A DNA stretch of 64,000 bases from the NCBI GenBank assembly GCA_964016875.1, contig OZ024730.1, forward strand, positions 33,523,795-33,587,794. The letters are read 5' to 3'. This stretch comes from Fallopia convolvulus. Its lineage: Eukaryota; Streptophyta; Magnoliopsida; Caryophyllales; Polygonaceae. Below, in pieces: positions 45,025 through 56,824 of this stretch (its first letter is position 1; the number at the start of each line of letters is the position of its first letter). Position numbers and translations under genes: made by a program. The notes beneath the pieces are model-generated. The model worked only from the letters and a program-made list of their open reading frames with translations. It ran no database searches and had not been told where the DNA came from.

Positions 45025-46967
45025 ATGAATCCAGCTAGAACTAAACCTGCTCTAGACTTTGTTTTTACGACAAAAGCCCCAAATATGGAGGCCTCGTTAC
45101 AACATCAGCAAGTTACCGGGAGTAGTATTCAAACCATGAATTCTGAGAATGACGTTGTTGAGAATAATAGTGCTCTCACAGTTCTTCAAGGTGATGATAA
45201 TGAGATGAAAAAGGCTGATGGTAACGCAAAGAAGCAAGATGCTCATGCAACACATCAAACCGGGTTCCTAGTGCCCGTAAGCTGCCTCGGTTGCCCATGC
45301 ATTGCCTCTTTTGGAATTTTAGTCGGTAAGCCTGACATCCGTAGAGCGGTCCGCTATATGGTCCGTTGTCATACTGTTGATATTATTGGTATCTTTGAGC
45401 CACGCATCTCCGGTGATCGCTCTCAGGAAGTTTGTGATAGACTTCGAATCTCAGGTTGTAGTAGAGTTGAAGCTATTCGTTTGTCGGGAGGAATCTGGCT
45501 CCATTGGAATGTAGAAAGGATTAATCTTCAAATTGTTCATTTGGCTGCAAACTTCATTCATGTTGTTGTTGTTCATGGTCAATGTCGTTTCCATTTGGTT
45601 GCTGTTTATGCGCCGCCTTCTCCGAGCGGACGAAAGAACTTCTGGCCTGATTTGCTAGCAAAGATTGAACCCATTAATGAGCCTCTTATTATTGGTGGTG
45701 ACTTTAACTATATTCTCCACTCTGATGATCAAACAATGGGCTCTGGTTGCTTAATAGAGGATACTGATAAGTTTATGAGTCTTGTTAATAACGTTGGGCT
45801 GATTGATATGGGCTTTTCCTGGCAGCCATTTACTTGAGTCATAGGGAAAACTGATAGAACCTTTGTTTCCAAACAACTGGATCGAGTCTTTACCAACATC
45901 GTGGGGCATTTTCTATGGCCTGAAGCCGTTGTACGTCACCTACTTCGGCCATCCTCTGATCACTCGCCAATTCTCTTGGTTCTCGATCCTAAGATTGAGT
46001 TTAATCGAGCTAGGCGCGCTTTTAGGTTTGAGACGACGTGGTTAAAGCATCATGAATTCCTATCCTTTGTTAAGGAGTCATGGAGAAACGAGATTGAAAT
46101 GCCTGCTGCTTTGACTGACTTACAAAGTAAGCTCTTAGTTTGGAATAAATGAGTTTTTGAGCATATTCAAACTATGAAAGCTAATCTTCTTTAATAGCTA
46201 GAGAGCGTTCAGCATGATATTAGTATTTCTCCTACGCAATGGTTGTTGTATATTGAGGCGACACTCCAATCTGACCTCGCGGTTATCTTAGAGAGGGAAG
46301 AATTATTATGGAAACAGAAGTCAAGAATCCAGTGGCTCCAAGAGGGTGATCGGAATACCCGTTTCTTTCATACGTCTACTATTGTGCGTCGGGAAAGAAA
46401 TTAGGTGGAAACCTTGTGTGATGAGAGTGGAAGATGGATTACAGAGAGAATAGAATTGGAAGATCATGCCCTTAATTTCTTCTCTCAGTTGTATACAATC
46501 CCGACTTTAGAGGCTGTTGCGATCGATTTGAACCGTGGGGCGTTTCTAAGGCTTCTTGATGTTGACTGGGCGCCACTTGAGAAACCGGTTGAAGCTGAGG
46601 AGATTTTCAAAGTTGTACAGAAAATGGTCCCTCTAAAAGCTCCAAGGTGTGATGGGTATCGGCCAGTCTTCTGTTGGATCTTCTGTTATTAAGTTTGTCA
46701 AAAATTTCTTTGCAACTTCTAAGTTGCCCGCTGGCCTGAATGAAACTTTGATTACGTTGATTGCTAGAGTCAAGGAGCCTGAACGGATCAATCAGTTTAG
46801 ACCGATCAGTTTATGCAATGTTCTCTATAAAATCATTACAAAGATTCTGTTTGAAAGAATGAAAGGTGTGATGCAGAAGTTGATTGGTCTTGCTCAAGGT
46901 AGTTTCCTTCCTGGAAGATTAGTGTCTGATAATATTGTGATTGCTCAGGAAGTTGTTCATGGGGACT
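45025..46967 (+). pseudogene. LINE B ORF2 (endonuclease and partial RT)
   Basis: The endonuclease domain spans about 45280-45840: IIGIFEPRISG, GGIWLHWN, VYAPPSPSGR, LIIGGDFNYIL and DMGFSWQPFT. The catalytic GGDFN is intact; the usual N-terminal WN(C/V)RG is disrupted. RT begins with IQWLQEGDRNTRFFH near 46330, then FRPISLCNVLYKII and GSFLPGRLVSDNIVIAQE, ending at the truncation. Stops lie at 45836, 46150, 46192, 46404 and 46690. Confidence 0.88.
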
Positions 46968-47198
46968 AGCTTGTTGGCCATGGGGGACCTCGCTCGCCCC
47001 GCCGGGCCGCTTATAACTTCGGTCATGGAAAACTCTAACCTCGGTCAAAGATAATGGCCACCAAAGTGAGCGATGTTGAGCCCGCGACATGCCCTGAGAA
47101 TGGCAAAGCAACTTCGCGCCAAGTATGAGCATCAAGCCGACACTCGCACCGAGGGAAAATACCGTGAGCATTTGCCTTGGAGATGAGCCCTCATGTTC

Positions 47199-47863
47199 AA
47201 TGTTATTAAAATCGAGATTCTAGGATCGGATCACGGAAGGTCTTGTGGATCGGATCGTAAAATCGGATCGTAGGATCGTAAGATCCTATAATATCACTAA
47301 AACTAATATAATATAGATATGATACAAAAAATATAGGCACTAAAACCAAAAAATATATATTTTATTAAAATTTAATGATCATAATGCCGAAGAATTGACA
47401 TTGCAAACTTATATATGCACAATAAGCACATTTAAAAATATATATGCTCACATAATAAGAATCGAGGAAAGATTATGGGTCTTTATTGGAGGAAAAATAT
47501 TGTAAATTCAACAATTGGGAGTCGGAAAGATGAAAATTGGGAGGTAAATGAGGTTAAAAGAGATAATATGAGCATTTAAGGGATGTAATTTCACTAATAA
47601 TTAAGCTAATTGGTGCTAAATTAAGTTTTATAAGCTCAAAGTACAAAACTGGGTAGGATCTTACGATTTTATACAGGATCTCATGAGATCCTATACGATT
47701 CTATACGATTCTACACGATTCTATACGATTTTAACACGATTCTACACGATTCTATAACGATTTTAACAAATTTCGATTCTAATGTACGATCCGGATCAAA
47801 ATCCCATATGGGATCGTAGGATCTCACGATTTTAAGATCCGGATTTCGATTTTAATAACACTG
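47199..47863. mobile_element. hAT-like MITE, TSD CTCATGTT
   Basis: It begins CAATGTTATTAAAATCGAG and ends CGATTTTAATAACACTG, inverted repeats matching the CAGTG start of hAT elements. A perfect 8 bp duplication CTCATGTT (47191-47198, 47864-47871) is diagnostic of hAT. The interior is non-coding and full of GGATCGTAGGATCG and ACGATTCTATACGATT repeats at the two ends. Confidence 0.93.
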
Positions 47864-48922
47864 CTCATGTTTGCCTTCAAAAGGCAGACCAAAACACCCC
47901 ACCTCGAATAAGCCGAGCATGGTGCCACCAAACCGTGCGAAGGAAGAAGGAGCGCACGGACGGACCGTCGCCGACGCCGAAGCTAGGCAAGGAACCTCGC
48001 GGCCAGACCCAACTTCATGCGAGGTCACAACGACCCCGCCTGCCATGGACGTTCATGCCTTGATTTTAAGGTCGACTAGCTTTGCTAGCCCGTGACCTCG
48101 CTTGTTTTGCCCATATATATATATATATATAAGGACAACGCATGAAAGAGCTAACATACCTCAACGGTAGAACTTCCATCAAACCTCGCTTGTTTGGCCA
48201 ACCTCCATGACCTCGCTTTGTTGTGAACCCCGAGGTCGAGATGCCAACAAAAATGGCGCACCACGGAGCCATCGTGAGCGGGAAGTGCCCACTAGTTGGC
48301 TATGTTGGAGCACGAAGCCCGCCATGAAGCCCGCCATGAAGACCGTGGTGCCGAGTCAGAAAGGGAAGGCCGCGATGTTTGGCCAAGGCAACACCGGGAT
48401 GACGTCGAGCGCCGGCAACGGAGAAGCCCGCATGCCTTTGAGAACATCTCTCTAGCTAAACTCGCACAAGCATGCGGGGGGCGGGGTTACATGGTAAAGC
48501 GGCCTCGACGGATAGCGAATCACCAAAGCGAAGCAAAGCTGGCCCATGGATCCCAAAGACCGAGTTGCTTTGCTTGGAGACCCTTGAAGATTAGCCTCGC
48601 TCGGAGACCTCGAACCCCCGGACCCCAAAGCCTATGCCACGATAACCCTTATAGCCACTACCTTGCTTGTTTGGCCTTGCTTTTGACAGCCCCACCTCGC
48701 TTGCTTTGCCCTCCCTTGGAACATGGCCCGGGGTGGTGCTTGCTTGAAACGTGGTTGGCCTCGCTTTTGTTTTGACCTTGCTTGAAACGTGGTTGGCCTC
48801 GCTTTCTTTGATCTCACTTGGAACGTGGCTCCACTAGATAGCTAACACACCTTGCTTTTGAAGAGGAGGAGGCCCCCACACCTAGCTTGTTTCCCGAGAG
48901 TAGGTCGGATACGGAGAGTTAT

Positions 48923-48940
48923 TTCCCACAGACGGCGCCA
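48923..48940 (-). promoter_or_regulatory. Retroelement primer binding site
   Basis: TGGCGCCGTCTGTGGGAA on the minus strand, one base from the LTR end. It resembles the priming site region of Tat-lineage gypsy elements. Confidence 0.65.
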
Positions 48941-48941
48941 G

Positions 48942-49589
48942 TGTTGAAACCCGATATAATACGCGCTATAAACGGGAATTAAATAAATACTAACTCTCGG
49001 GATTCGTATTTTGTACGTGGATTATTCCTCCCCCCCACCCCTCAGCCGATTGTTTTCATGCTTTTCACGAATAAAGCCTTTAGACTCTATACCATTTATA
49101 GCGCAATCTCACTCCGAGATCAAACACGTCGAGCTTTGGCAAACGAGATAGTTGTCGAGCCAGAGATGATTTTCGACCCTATTAATTATTTCTTAGGCTT
49201 GCTATATATAGCTAATGGAGTTGGCAGCTTAAAATTTGTTTGATCGATGTGGGACAAGCCACAATTCGCCTATGAGATTATGGTGCATAGCCCTACGTGG
49301 AAGATGGAGATTTGCATGAATATAAGCTCCCATTTTTATTGTTATTTTATGATGATTGGGCCACCTTCACATATTTAGCCCATGAGCAAGGCCCAATTGT
49401 ATTTCCATCATAAGCTTATGCATCAATGTTCTCGTAGAGTCCATGCAACCCATAAGCGGCATGCCACTTTAAACCGTTCACTCATTCGAGCGTGTGAATT
49501 GCATTTTGGCGCGCATATGCAACGTGGTATTTTATATTTAAATACTAATTTTGTTCTTGGTTATTAAGCGATTATTTCACGCACCATCA
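48942..49589 (-). repeat. LTR of the GC-rich element
   Basis: It begins TGTTGAAACCC beside the primer site. The outer end is tentatively at ACCATCA (49589). The three ORFs of about 60 codons inside carry no domain. Confidence 0.5.
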
Positions 49590-50618
49590 GGGATAACTAA
49601 GAACTAATTAATGGTCTTCTATGTAAAAGCAACCAAAACCTCAATAAGCATGAAACTATAGTAAAGATTTAATTAATTCTTATAATTAAGACATTATAAA
49701 CATATTATGGCTCATAAGAATGTCCCAAAATGCTTTAAAGTATTAAGGGATCACTTGAAGATCATATACAATTAAAAAAAAGAGTATGATTCCACCACTT
49801 GCAACGACTCATTCTGGCGAACCTATTAGGGGCTTCTATGTCCCGATCATGTCTGTTGGAGGATATTGTCATGAGAGGGTGGTGAGGAGGCCACGATGCC
49901 TACTGATGGTCTCGTACATCAAGATGCGCATGGTTTTTATTATCAGAACATGATAGAGGATTTGAACGGCTACTTGTTGGGTGAAAACGTTGTCCACCAA
50001 CTTTTATATATGTATGTCAATCAAACCCGTCCACGTGAGTCGACATTAAAGGAGTCACCCCAAGGGACAAGACATGGCAAGATTATGCTTGCTTTGCAAA
50101 GGCCACTAAGAACCCTAAACCTAAGAAGACCCAAGCGAAGGAGAAGGTAAAGGTGAAGGAGATACTCGAATTGGACTGAGATAGTCAAAATCTAGTCGTG
50201 GTGGAAGTGGATTTTGGATTTCAAAGTGTGAATGTGTTCATTGAAGCTTACATCATGCTAATCAAATGAGTTAAACCAGACGACCATTGCGAATACTAGA
50301 CATTGGCATGGTTGGAAAAAGGCTTGGATCAAGACTGCTTGTCTATGCAATGATCTTCAATGATAACCCATAACAGATTCAAGAGTTAATCATGAGAGTT
50401 AACTACATGGAAATCGTTGTGTGGCTTGACGTTCGCTACAAGATTCCAGTGTGCACTTGTGGTCTCTATAAGGAGGGTTAATTCACAAACTTAATTGCCT
50501 ATGATGCCATCAATGGGTGTGGCCCCTCCCATGAATTTAGTGCTTGGAATATCCTTGCTGGGCATCATATATGCCCGTATTTTGATCATTTTTATTTTGC
50601 AAAGTTGATTGATTTGCT
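49590..50618. other. Unassigned sequence, possibly decayed retroelement
   Basis: Short broken frames such as DVRYKIPVCTCGLYKEG near 50430 faintly resemble copia gag, but I cannot support an assignment. Confidence 0.3.
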
Positions 50619-51475
50619 TAGGGTTGAGCATCAGTTCAAAATCGAACTGGAACCAAACCGAAAATCGATATTTGATTTTTGATGAATCGAAAACCGAACC
50701 AAATGAATTTCGGTTCGATTCGGTTGGGTTTAGGTTTTGGTTGGTTCAGTTCCTTCTAAAACCGAATTAGCCGATCATTAAATAAAAGACGCTACAAACT
50801 TGACAACAGAACTTCGACTCACGTTGCTTTATCATTAACATGTCTAGGCAATTTAGAATTTTTACAAATGAAACAAGCTACAAGGTTTACTTTCATTAAA
50901 TAAAAGAAGCAAGGATCTTCATTTCACCAAATTTGACTCCATTTAGCCCGCAACAATAGTTAGTAGTAGAAGATATATACAACATAACTCAACCAAAAAT
51001 AACAAAACAATAGAATCACAATTCATAAATTGATACAACAGCAATAGTAGAAAATAGCCAAAATTAATACTTAACAATAGTAGAAGAAGAATCACAAAAC
51101 AATAGCAAACTAATACTCGACAATAACTCACAAATTGGCAAAGCAATACAATCGTGCTTAGTAAACCTACACAATGCACGCTGAATCACTAAAATCAGCA
51201 AACCTGCACAACAACTTACATGGAGGAGCAGGGTCATGGACTTAATGATAGGCTAGCTTTGTGATTCAGGCCTTTAGGGGCTGCTCGCCTACTCACCGGC
51301 AGCGGCCGCTGCAGCTAGGGCCTAGGGTTGGCGACTATGAGTCACAACCCACGACTCATGAGGGCAGATTCAGGGAACTTCGGCGACTGGTAGGGTTAGG
51401 ATGTTCAGCGCTGGTGACTGGCGAGTCGAGAGGATAGAGTCAGGGACCGCGATGCCCGAGGGTGACATGCCAATT
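50619..51475. mobile_element. Possible hAT-type element, left end only
   Basis: TTAGGGTTGAGCATCAGTTC followed by alternating AACCGAA / TTCGGTT tracts (50619-50765) matches the ends of a common class of plant hAT elements. No matching right end is seen before the LTR at 51476 interrupts it. Confidence 0.4.
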
Positions 51476-51656
51476 TGTTGAAAGGGATTTACTTGACAAT
51501 AAATAAAGTTATAGTCAAGACCCCGCTGAGTATAAAGAAGTCAAGATCGTCCACGGGAAGCGAGGTTGTGTCTAATTACTAAACTAAACGGCAAAAGAGA
51601 AGGCAAAACAAAGCTAGAAACAAAGCAAAACAACTAAACAAATGCACTGAAGAGGG

Positions 51657-51687
51657 TCGATATCGACCTTGTCAGGGTTGTTCCTGA
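51657..51687. promoter_or_regulatory. TCGATATCGA palindrome, variant of the family pair
   Basis: TCGATATCGA at 51657-51666 occupies the place of TCGTTAACGA in sister LTRs; the partner 21 bp on (51678, TTGTTCCTGA) has lost symmetry. A TCGGTACCGA is at 52549-52558, replacing the other pair. Confidence 0.65.
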
Positions 51688-52810
51688 GGTGCAAACTAAG
51701 CTGAAAAACTAAATAAATAACAAGACAAAGGGGGAAAACTGCAAGATGGTACCGACCTAGGCAGAGTCGATATGGAGGTACCTGGGTTTGAATTTTGCCT
51801 AAAAATGGGAGAAAAATCTAGGATAAGTACCACAACATAATAATGCAATTTCAAACAATATGAATCATAAATATCATGCCTTTAGCATAAAGTCATCAAT
51901 TTTCGTTGAATAAACAAGCAAATTAATCAATTTTCACAAATCAACTCACTTTATCCACTTGTGTTGATCTAAAGTTCTCAACTTTCATCTCAAACTTTAT
52001 CTCGTATTCAAATTCACAACTTTCTATTTCAACCAAGTTAGGAACATGAAATACTTTGACTTTCGTCAAATCTTTTGCACAAACAAGTAGATGAATGGAT
52101 AAAAGGCATTCAATTCATTCATCACATCATTATTCATGCACAATCATGTTGGGTTTCTAACCCCAACCCTAGAATAGAAGATTACTCACTCATGATTGGA
52201 GAAAAACAAACAAAGAAAGAAGAGAAAACATGATTGGAATTAAAACTTAAAGGCTTACTTGAATAAAAACATTAAACTTGTCTTAGAACACACTTAGAAC
52301 ACAAGAAATCTCCAACAATCTTCTTCCTTTTGCTCCAAGTAACAACTTTGTCTTCTAAAAACCCTAAACTTGCGTAAAATAAAACCTAGGGGACGAGGGA
52401 GAGAGACGAGAGCCCCCAAATTGTGTCTAAACAAGAGTATTTATACTAGAACATCCCTCTAAAAAGTATCCATAAAAAAGAACCTACTAAAGATAAGAGA
52501 TTATGGAATAAAAGCAATTAATGCACTAGGTCGGCTATGTTGAGTGCATCGGTACCGAGCCGGTTCGTCTTGACTTGTTTTCTTGCCATTCTTCCTTCTT
52601 TTCTTTGGATTTTGTAGGATTTTCTTCCATAACGTTCTTCTCTTGTTTCTCCTAGCTTAGTGTTGAGAGGGATTTACTTGAGAACAAATAAATTTATAGT
52701 CAAGATCTCGTTGAGTATAGCGAAGTCAGGATCATTCCACGGGAAGTACGGTTGTTTGTCTATCAACTACTAAAAATAAAGCAAACATGCAAAAATAGCT
52801 ACGACCAACC

Positions 52811-52841
52811 TCGTTAACGACCTTATCAAGGTCGTTAGCGA
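52811..52841. promoter_or_regulatory. Paired palindromes in solo LTR d, first pair
   Basis: TCGTTAACGA at 52811 and TCGTTAGCGA (one change) at 52832, 21 bp apart. Confidence 0.7.
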
Positions 52842-53658
52842 ACCTGGAAAACCTACGAACACCTAATAACTAACGACCTAAAACACACGTTCAGGACCGA
52901 GGTATATCAACTCGATAACGAATTATTAAAAAGCAAACAATCTAATTCAATAAGGTAAAAGATCTAGGACAAGGGTTACCATGACATAGCCATGCATATA
53001 AACTCATACAAAGATAAAGATCATGCCTTTACAGATAACTTTATCAACTTTCGTTGATTAACAAGCAAATCAATCAATTCTCATAAATCAATTCACTTTA
53101 TCACTTGTTTTGGATCCAAAGCTCGAAACTTTCGTTATCGAACAATATCAACATTCAAGTTCATAACTTTCTCTTTCGATCAAATTGAAAACTCAAATTA
53201 CTTCGACTATCGTCTAAGCATAAGCACAACAAGCAATCTAATAGATAAAAGGCATTCAAAATGTCAACTTACTCATTCAATCTTGCGTAACTATGTCGGG
53301 TTTCAACCCTGATCATAGATAAGAAAACTACTTGCTACTCAAGAAAATAATAAAAAAATATCTTCTTACAAACTTCTGTAGAATCCGAAAACAAAGAATA
53401 ACACCGAGTATGATTCCGATTAACGACCCGAAGCCTTCTCTCTCGATCGAACCTGGCTAGAGATCTTCCTCTACTCGACTTCTCCCTAAACTAATTCGAC
53501 TCCCCCCTTTTCCAGACTAGAACAAGGGTTTTTATACTAAGAAACTATCTATTAAAAAGCCTAAAAGATAAAAACTTACCCTACATAAAAGATAACAAGA
53601 TAAAAGATATAAGATATAACAACCTAAAGTAGGCTAAGCCTCTATCGACATGGGACCC

Positions 53659-53755
53659 TCGTTAACGACCCCACACAGGGTCGGTGGAGATTACAAACTC
53701 CTTGAAAAATTCTATCTTTTAGCCCCGTTAACGACCTTCACATGATCGTTAACGA
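53659..53755. promoter_or_regulatory. Palindrome cluster in solo LTR d, second site
   Basis: TCGTTAACGA at 53659 and 53746, CCGTTAACGA at 53725; the last two start 21 bp apart. Confidence 0.7.
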
Positions 53756-54256
53756 GCCTTTGTTTTGGCATTTCTTGAACTTTTTCTCGATTTTAACTTT
53801 GACTTTGACTTGATCTTCTTATGCAAATCTTCCTTATCTTCACGTCTTCCATCCTCCACCATAACTCAGCTCAAAAAACGCTCCTTCCTGCTCAAAAACC
53901 TACAAAAAGATACAAAATAGAGTAGCTTCCATACTTTTCATAAAATATGCAAACTCATCCAAAAACACACAAAAATAACTCTTAAACCTAGTAAAACTAA
54001 ACTAAACAAACTAAGAAACACACCAAAAACTAGACTAAAAACACGAACATCACTTAGTCCTCTCCTTTCATGTCCTTGAATGCTCCAATTCCGCCTCAAA
54101 ACCTACTAAAAAATACACAAATATCTTAGTTTCCATACTTTTCACAAAATATGAAAATTATACTAAGAAGACACAAAACGCTCACAAAAACACAACTAAA
54201 CTAAACTAAAAGACTTAGAAAAACATACTAAAACTATGCTAAAAACATGGATATCA

Positions 54257-55048
54257 AAATACCCCATACTTAGGCTTTCTTGTCCTCAAGCAATCACTAA
54301 ACATAAATCAAAACCATTAACACATCTATCAAGTAATAGCCCTTATCAAAAAGCAACATTAGCACAAGTGAATTTAGACAAGTGACTTTAATGTCATCAC
54401 ACATATATGAGCAACTTAATAAACATAAGTAATCACAATCCAACCTCACAAGGAATTTGTGTTTCACTCAACTCTCATGTGTTTAGGCTTATAAGTACAA
54501 CTCTCAACTCAATCAAATATGCAAAAACTCATAGAAATTTTAACTTATATCACCAATCTCTCTACCAATGATGTCAAAACAAGTAAAATCATCAAGAGAA
54601 CATGGGCTCAATGAAAAACTTCATAGACGCTTCATTCGGCCGGGTTGTAATGAGGTTTGCTAATAACAATAAGGCGTGGAGATATTTTGGCTTTTGGTGC
54701 TAAAAAACCAGAAATCAAGACTCCTAAATTTTACAACACAACTTATCAAACTCACTAAAACTTTAAAGCTCAACTCACTTCATCAACCCAAAGTCATCCT
54801 AGAAAGTCTCATACACACATTAAAAAGAAATCCTTGGCTTTTTTTCTTTTTCCTTGCACATATTCACTTGTTCTTCTCCTCCTTTTCTGAATTTTCAATG
54901 AATTTCTGATTTTTATTCTGAAGGAGGGGGTCGGTATCGAGGTCTGCGGTTTCTTTTCTTTTCTTTTGCTTACTTGCACATTCTTTATTTAAACCAAGAA
55001 TCCTTTTTTACAACCTTTTTTGAATAATGAGACTTCCATTCTACCCAT
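54257..55048 (-). mobile_element. Internal 3' region of Athila-type element c, cut at 55049
   Basis: It aligns with 58061-58960: CTTGTCCTCAAGCAATCACTAAACA, the CATTCGGCCGGGTTGTAATG stretch (54634 here, 58443 there) and ACTTCCATTCTACCC near the cut. It is non-coding untranslated sequence between the last ORF and the 3' LTR. The ORF at 54676-54909 is not a gene. Confidence 0.85.
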
Positions 55049-55523
55049 TGTTAGGCCCAAATATCCATCGGCCCATTTGGTAATCCGAGCCCATAAATGC
55101 ACGTAGAAGTCATCAACCGTTCTGATCGAGAAAGGATCCTAAAACGGGGAGAAGTCACCAGTCACCCGATTGACGGAAAAAAGCTTCCGTCATGAAGGGG
55201 AGAGATCTGTTCAAAAGGCTTGGAAGAGAGCGTTCTGAATCTCCGATATATGCGGGAAGAGGGAAGCAGTTGCAAGATATGCCCTAGAAATCCGGAAATC
55301 GTGGCACATGGGAAGTAACGGTTGGAATTAGGGTGTATATATGTAATATTATGTATTTTGTACAAGGATCATCGGTAAGCAGACCAAAAAATCAATCAAA
55401 CGAGAGGATCATTGCTCTTTGCTTTCGAGAATTTCGAGCTTATTCGTACTTGTTATTTGCTTTGAATTCGATTGTGCCCTAATTAAGGGCAAAAGTTTGT
55501 TGATCAAATTTTTGTCCAAAACA
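55049..55523 (+). repeat. 5' LTR of the Tat-like gypsy
   Basis: 475 bp. A TATA-like GTATATATGTAAT at 55331. The start is set by TG after CTACCCAT and the end by the primer site. Confidence 0.75.
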
Positions 55524-55601
55524 ATTTGGCGCTGACCGTGGGGCCCAACGATCGAAAAAAGATTCAGTTCTTTTCATTAAAAAGAGTTCCGAAAGATCGC
55601 C

Positions 55602-56581
55602 ATGAGAAATGCTAACGAAGGTGGTCAAGAGCTAGGCATCGGGGAAGATGGAGGCGCACTCCGGGACGCCTCGGCAGCCCTTCGTCTTGAACTGTCCGAA
55701 TTCACCCAAAGGCTCCAAGCTCTGGAGAAAGAATTGTCCGATCAGCGTGCTTGTAACGAGAAGCACAAAGCGAGCATTGAGTAGTTAACTGCCGATAACG
55801 ACGGGTTGCGCTACCAACTTCGATCTGTGTCGTCTGTTGGCCCGAAACAATGGAGGTGAAGGATCCTCTAGGAACCATATGAGCCGTCACGGAGGAAATC
55901 CTGGCTTGGTGTTCATTACCCCACCAGCAACGGTCCCCGGGGTACCATCATTTACCCCCGCTTAGGGAAACCCTGTTAGCGAAGGAGCAAGGCACTCATA
56001 CGCCTATGATCGGCGCGAGAGGTTAGTCCCCGACGCTTGGAAGATGAAACCTTGGACGATGACGAGGATTGGGACCGCCGCTGTCCCTGAGACCTCGAGA
56101 ATATCGTCCGGAACCAATTCAAGATGTTCACCGAGCAGTTATCGAAGATACACGGGGTCAGAGAAAGAAGTGGTTGACGGTTATGATGAGTCGGCTTTCG
56201 CTCTCCACATTGCCCAGGAAGAGATACCGAAGAAGTTTTCGGTGCCCAGTATGACTCCATACGACGGCACGGGGGATCCTTACGAACATGTGGCTATATT
56301 CAAGCAAAAGATGATGGCCAGCGCGGTACCGTACCATTCCCGCGAAGCGTTGATGTACAAGGGATTCGGAGCCGCTCTCTCGGGACCAGCCTTGAAATGG
56401 TTCATTGACCTTCCAAGGGGAAGCATCCGTTCCTTTGCCGAGTTAATGGACTCGTTCCGAGTGCAGTTCGCTAGTAGTCGGAGATTCAAGAAACAGTCCA
56501 GCGACCTGTATCGGGTTATCCAGAAGCCGGAAGAGTCCACCCGAGAGAAGAGCTCCATCCCGAATTGTGACGTGCTGACAG
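55602..56581 (+). pseudogene. Tat-like gypsy gag
   Basis: The ATG at 55602 opens MRNANEGGQELG, followed by a coiled segment (LSEFTQRLQALEKELSDQ) and a stop at 55782. After a damaged stretch, 56150-56581 encodes the retrotransposon gag core: FSVPSMTPYDGTGDPYEHV, ALMYKGFGAALSGPALKWF, SFAELMDSFRVQFASSRR. The frame ends at the LTR junction (NCDVLT). Confidence 0.88.
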
Positions 56582-56739
56582 TGTTGAGAGGGTTTGTTGA
56601 CAAAAAATAAATTTATAGTCAAGACTCCGCTGAGTATAGGGGAGTCAGGATCGTTCCCCGGGAAGCACGATTGTTTCTCTATCAAACTACTAAGAAAAAT
56701 AAAACAAAACAAAACAACAGAACACAGTCACGACCAACC

Positions 56740-56824
56740 TCGTTAACGACTTTGTCAGGGTCGTTAACGAACCTGGATAAACTACTAAAGCACACACTAA
56801 TGACCTAAACAGGTTCGGTACCGA
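56740..56824. promoter_or_regulatory. TCGTTAACGA pair plus TCGGTACCGA in LTR e
   Basis: TCGTTAACGA at 56740 and 56761 (21 bp), TCGGTACCGA at 56815. Confidence 0.75.

Larger units (their letters stand above)
43601..46967 (+). mobile_element. L1-like LINE (LINE B), 3' truncated
   Basis: Plus-strand order: DUF4283-type nucleic-acid-binding region and CCHC knuckle (ORF1), then apurinic endonuclease and the start of RT (ORF2). The 5' end is placed near the CACTAGGGTTTGC leader at about 43605. RT is cut at about 46967, where GC-rich sequence of the next element begins. The RT palm and 3' tail are missing. Confidence 0.85.
46968..49589 (-). mobile_element. GC-rich non-coding LTR element (LARD-like), partial
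   Basis: On the minus strand TGGCGCCGTCTGTGGGAA (48923-48940) matches the primer-site region of Tat/Ogre-like gypsy elements, placed next to an LTR that begins TGTTGAAACC at 48942 on the plus strand. The interior (46968-48941) is GC-rich with many degenerate CCTCGCTTGTTTGGCC and AACGTGGTTGGCCTCGC units and no domain. Only one LTR is seen, and the left end abuts LINE B. It fits a non-autonomous large retrotransposon derivative. Confidence 0.6.
52661..54052 (-). repeat. Athila-type solo LTR (copy d) nested in copy c, TSD CTTAG
   Basis: TGTTGAGAGGG ... ACGAACATCA, 1392 bp, with perfect CTTAG duplications (52656-52660 and 54053-54057). It is a member of the same family inserted into a sister LTR. 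Confidence 0.94.
51476..54256 (-). repeat. Athila-type 3' LTR (copy c), split by solo LTR d
   Basis: It starts TGTTGAAAGGG and ends GGATATCA. The segment 52661-54057 (LTR d plus one target copy) is inserted in it. AAATACCCCATACTTAGG directly to the right is, on the minus strand, the polypurine region of this family, so internal sequence lies to the right. Confidence 0.9.
55049..56581 (+). mobile_element. Tat-like gypsy element, 5' LTR and gag only
   Basis: LTR 55049-55523 (TGTTAGGCCC ... TCCAAAACA), then ATTTGGCGCTGACCGTGGGG as primer-site region, then gag. It is cut at 56581 by the Athila-type element E; the rest is presumably beyond the right edge. Confidence 0.85.

Noticed and set aside
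48113..48133. Short (AT)n microsatellite
   Set aside because: Ordinary simple repeat with no associated feature.
48296..48775. 159-codon ORF in the GC-rich element
   Set aside because: High GC lowers stop frequency; the translation is repeat-derived with no domain.
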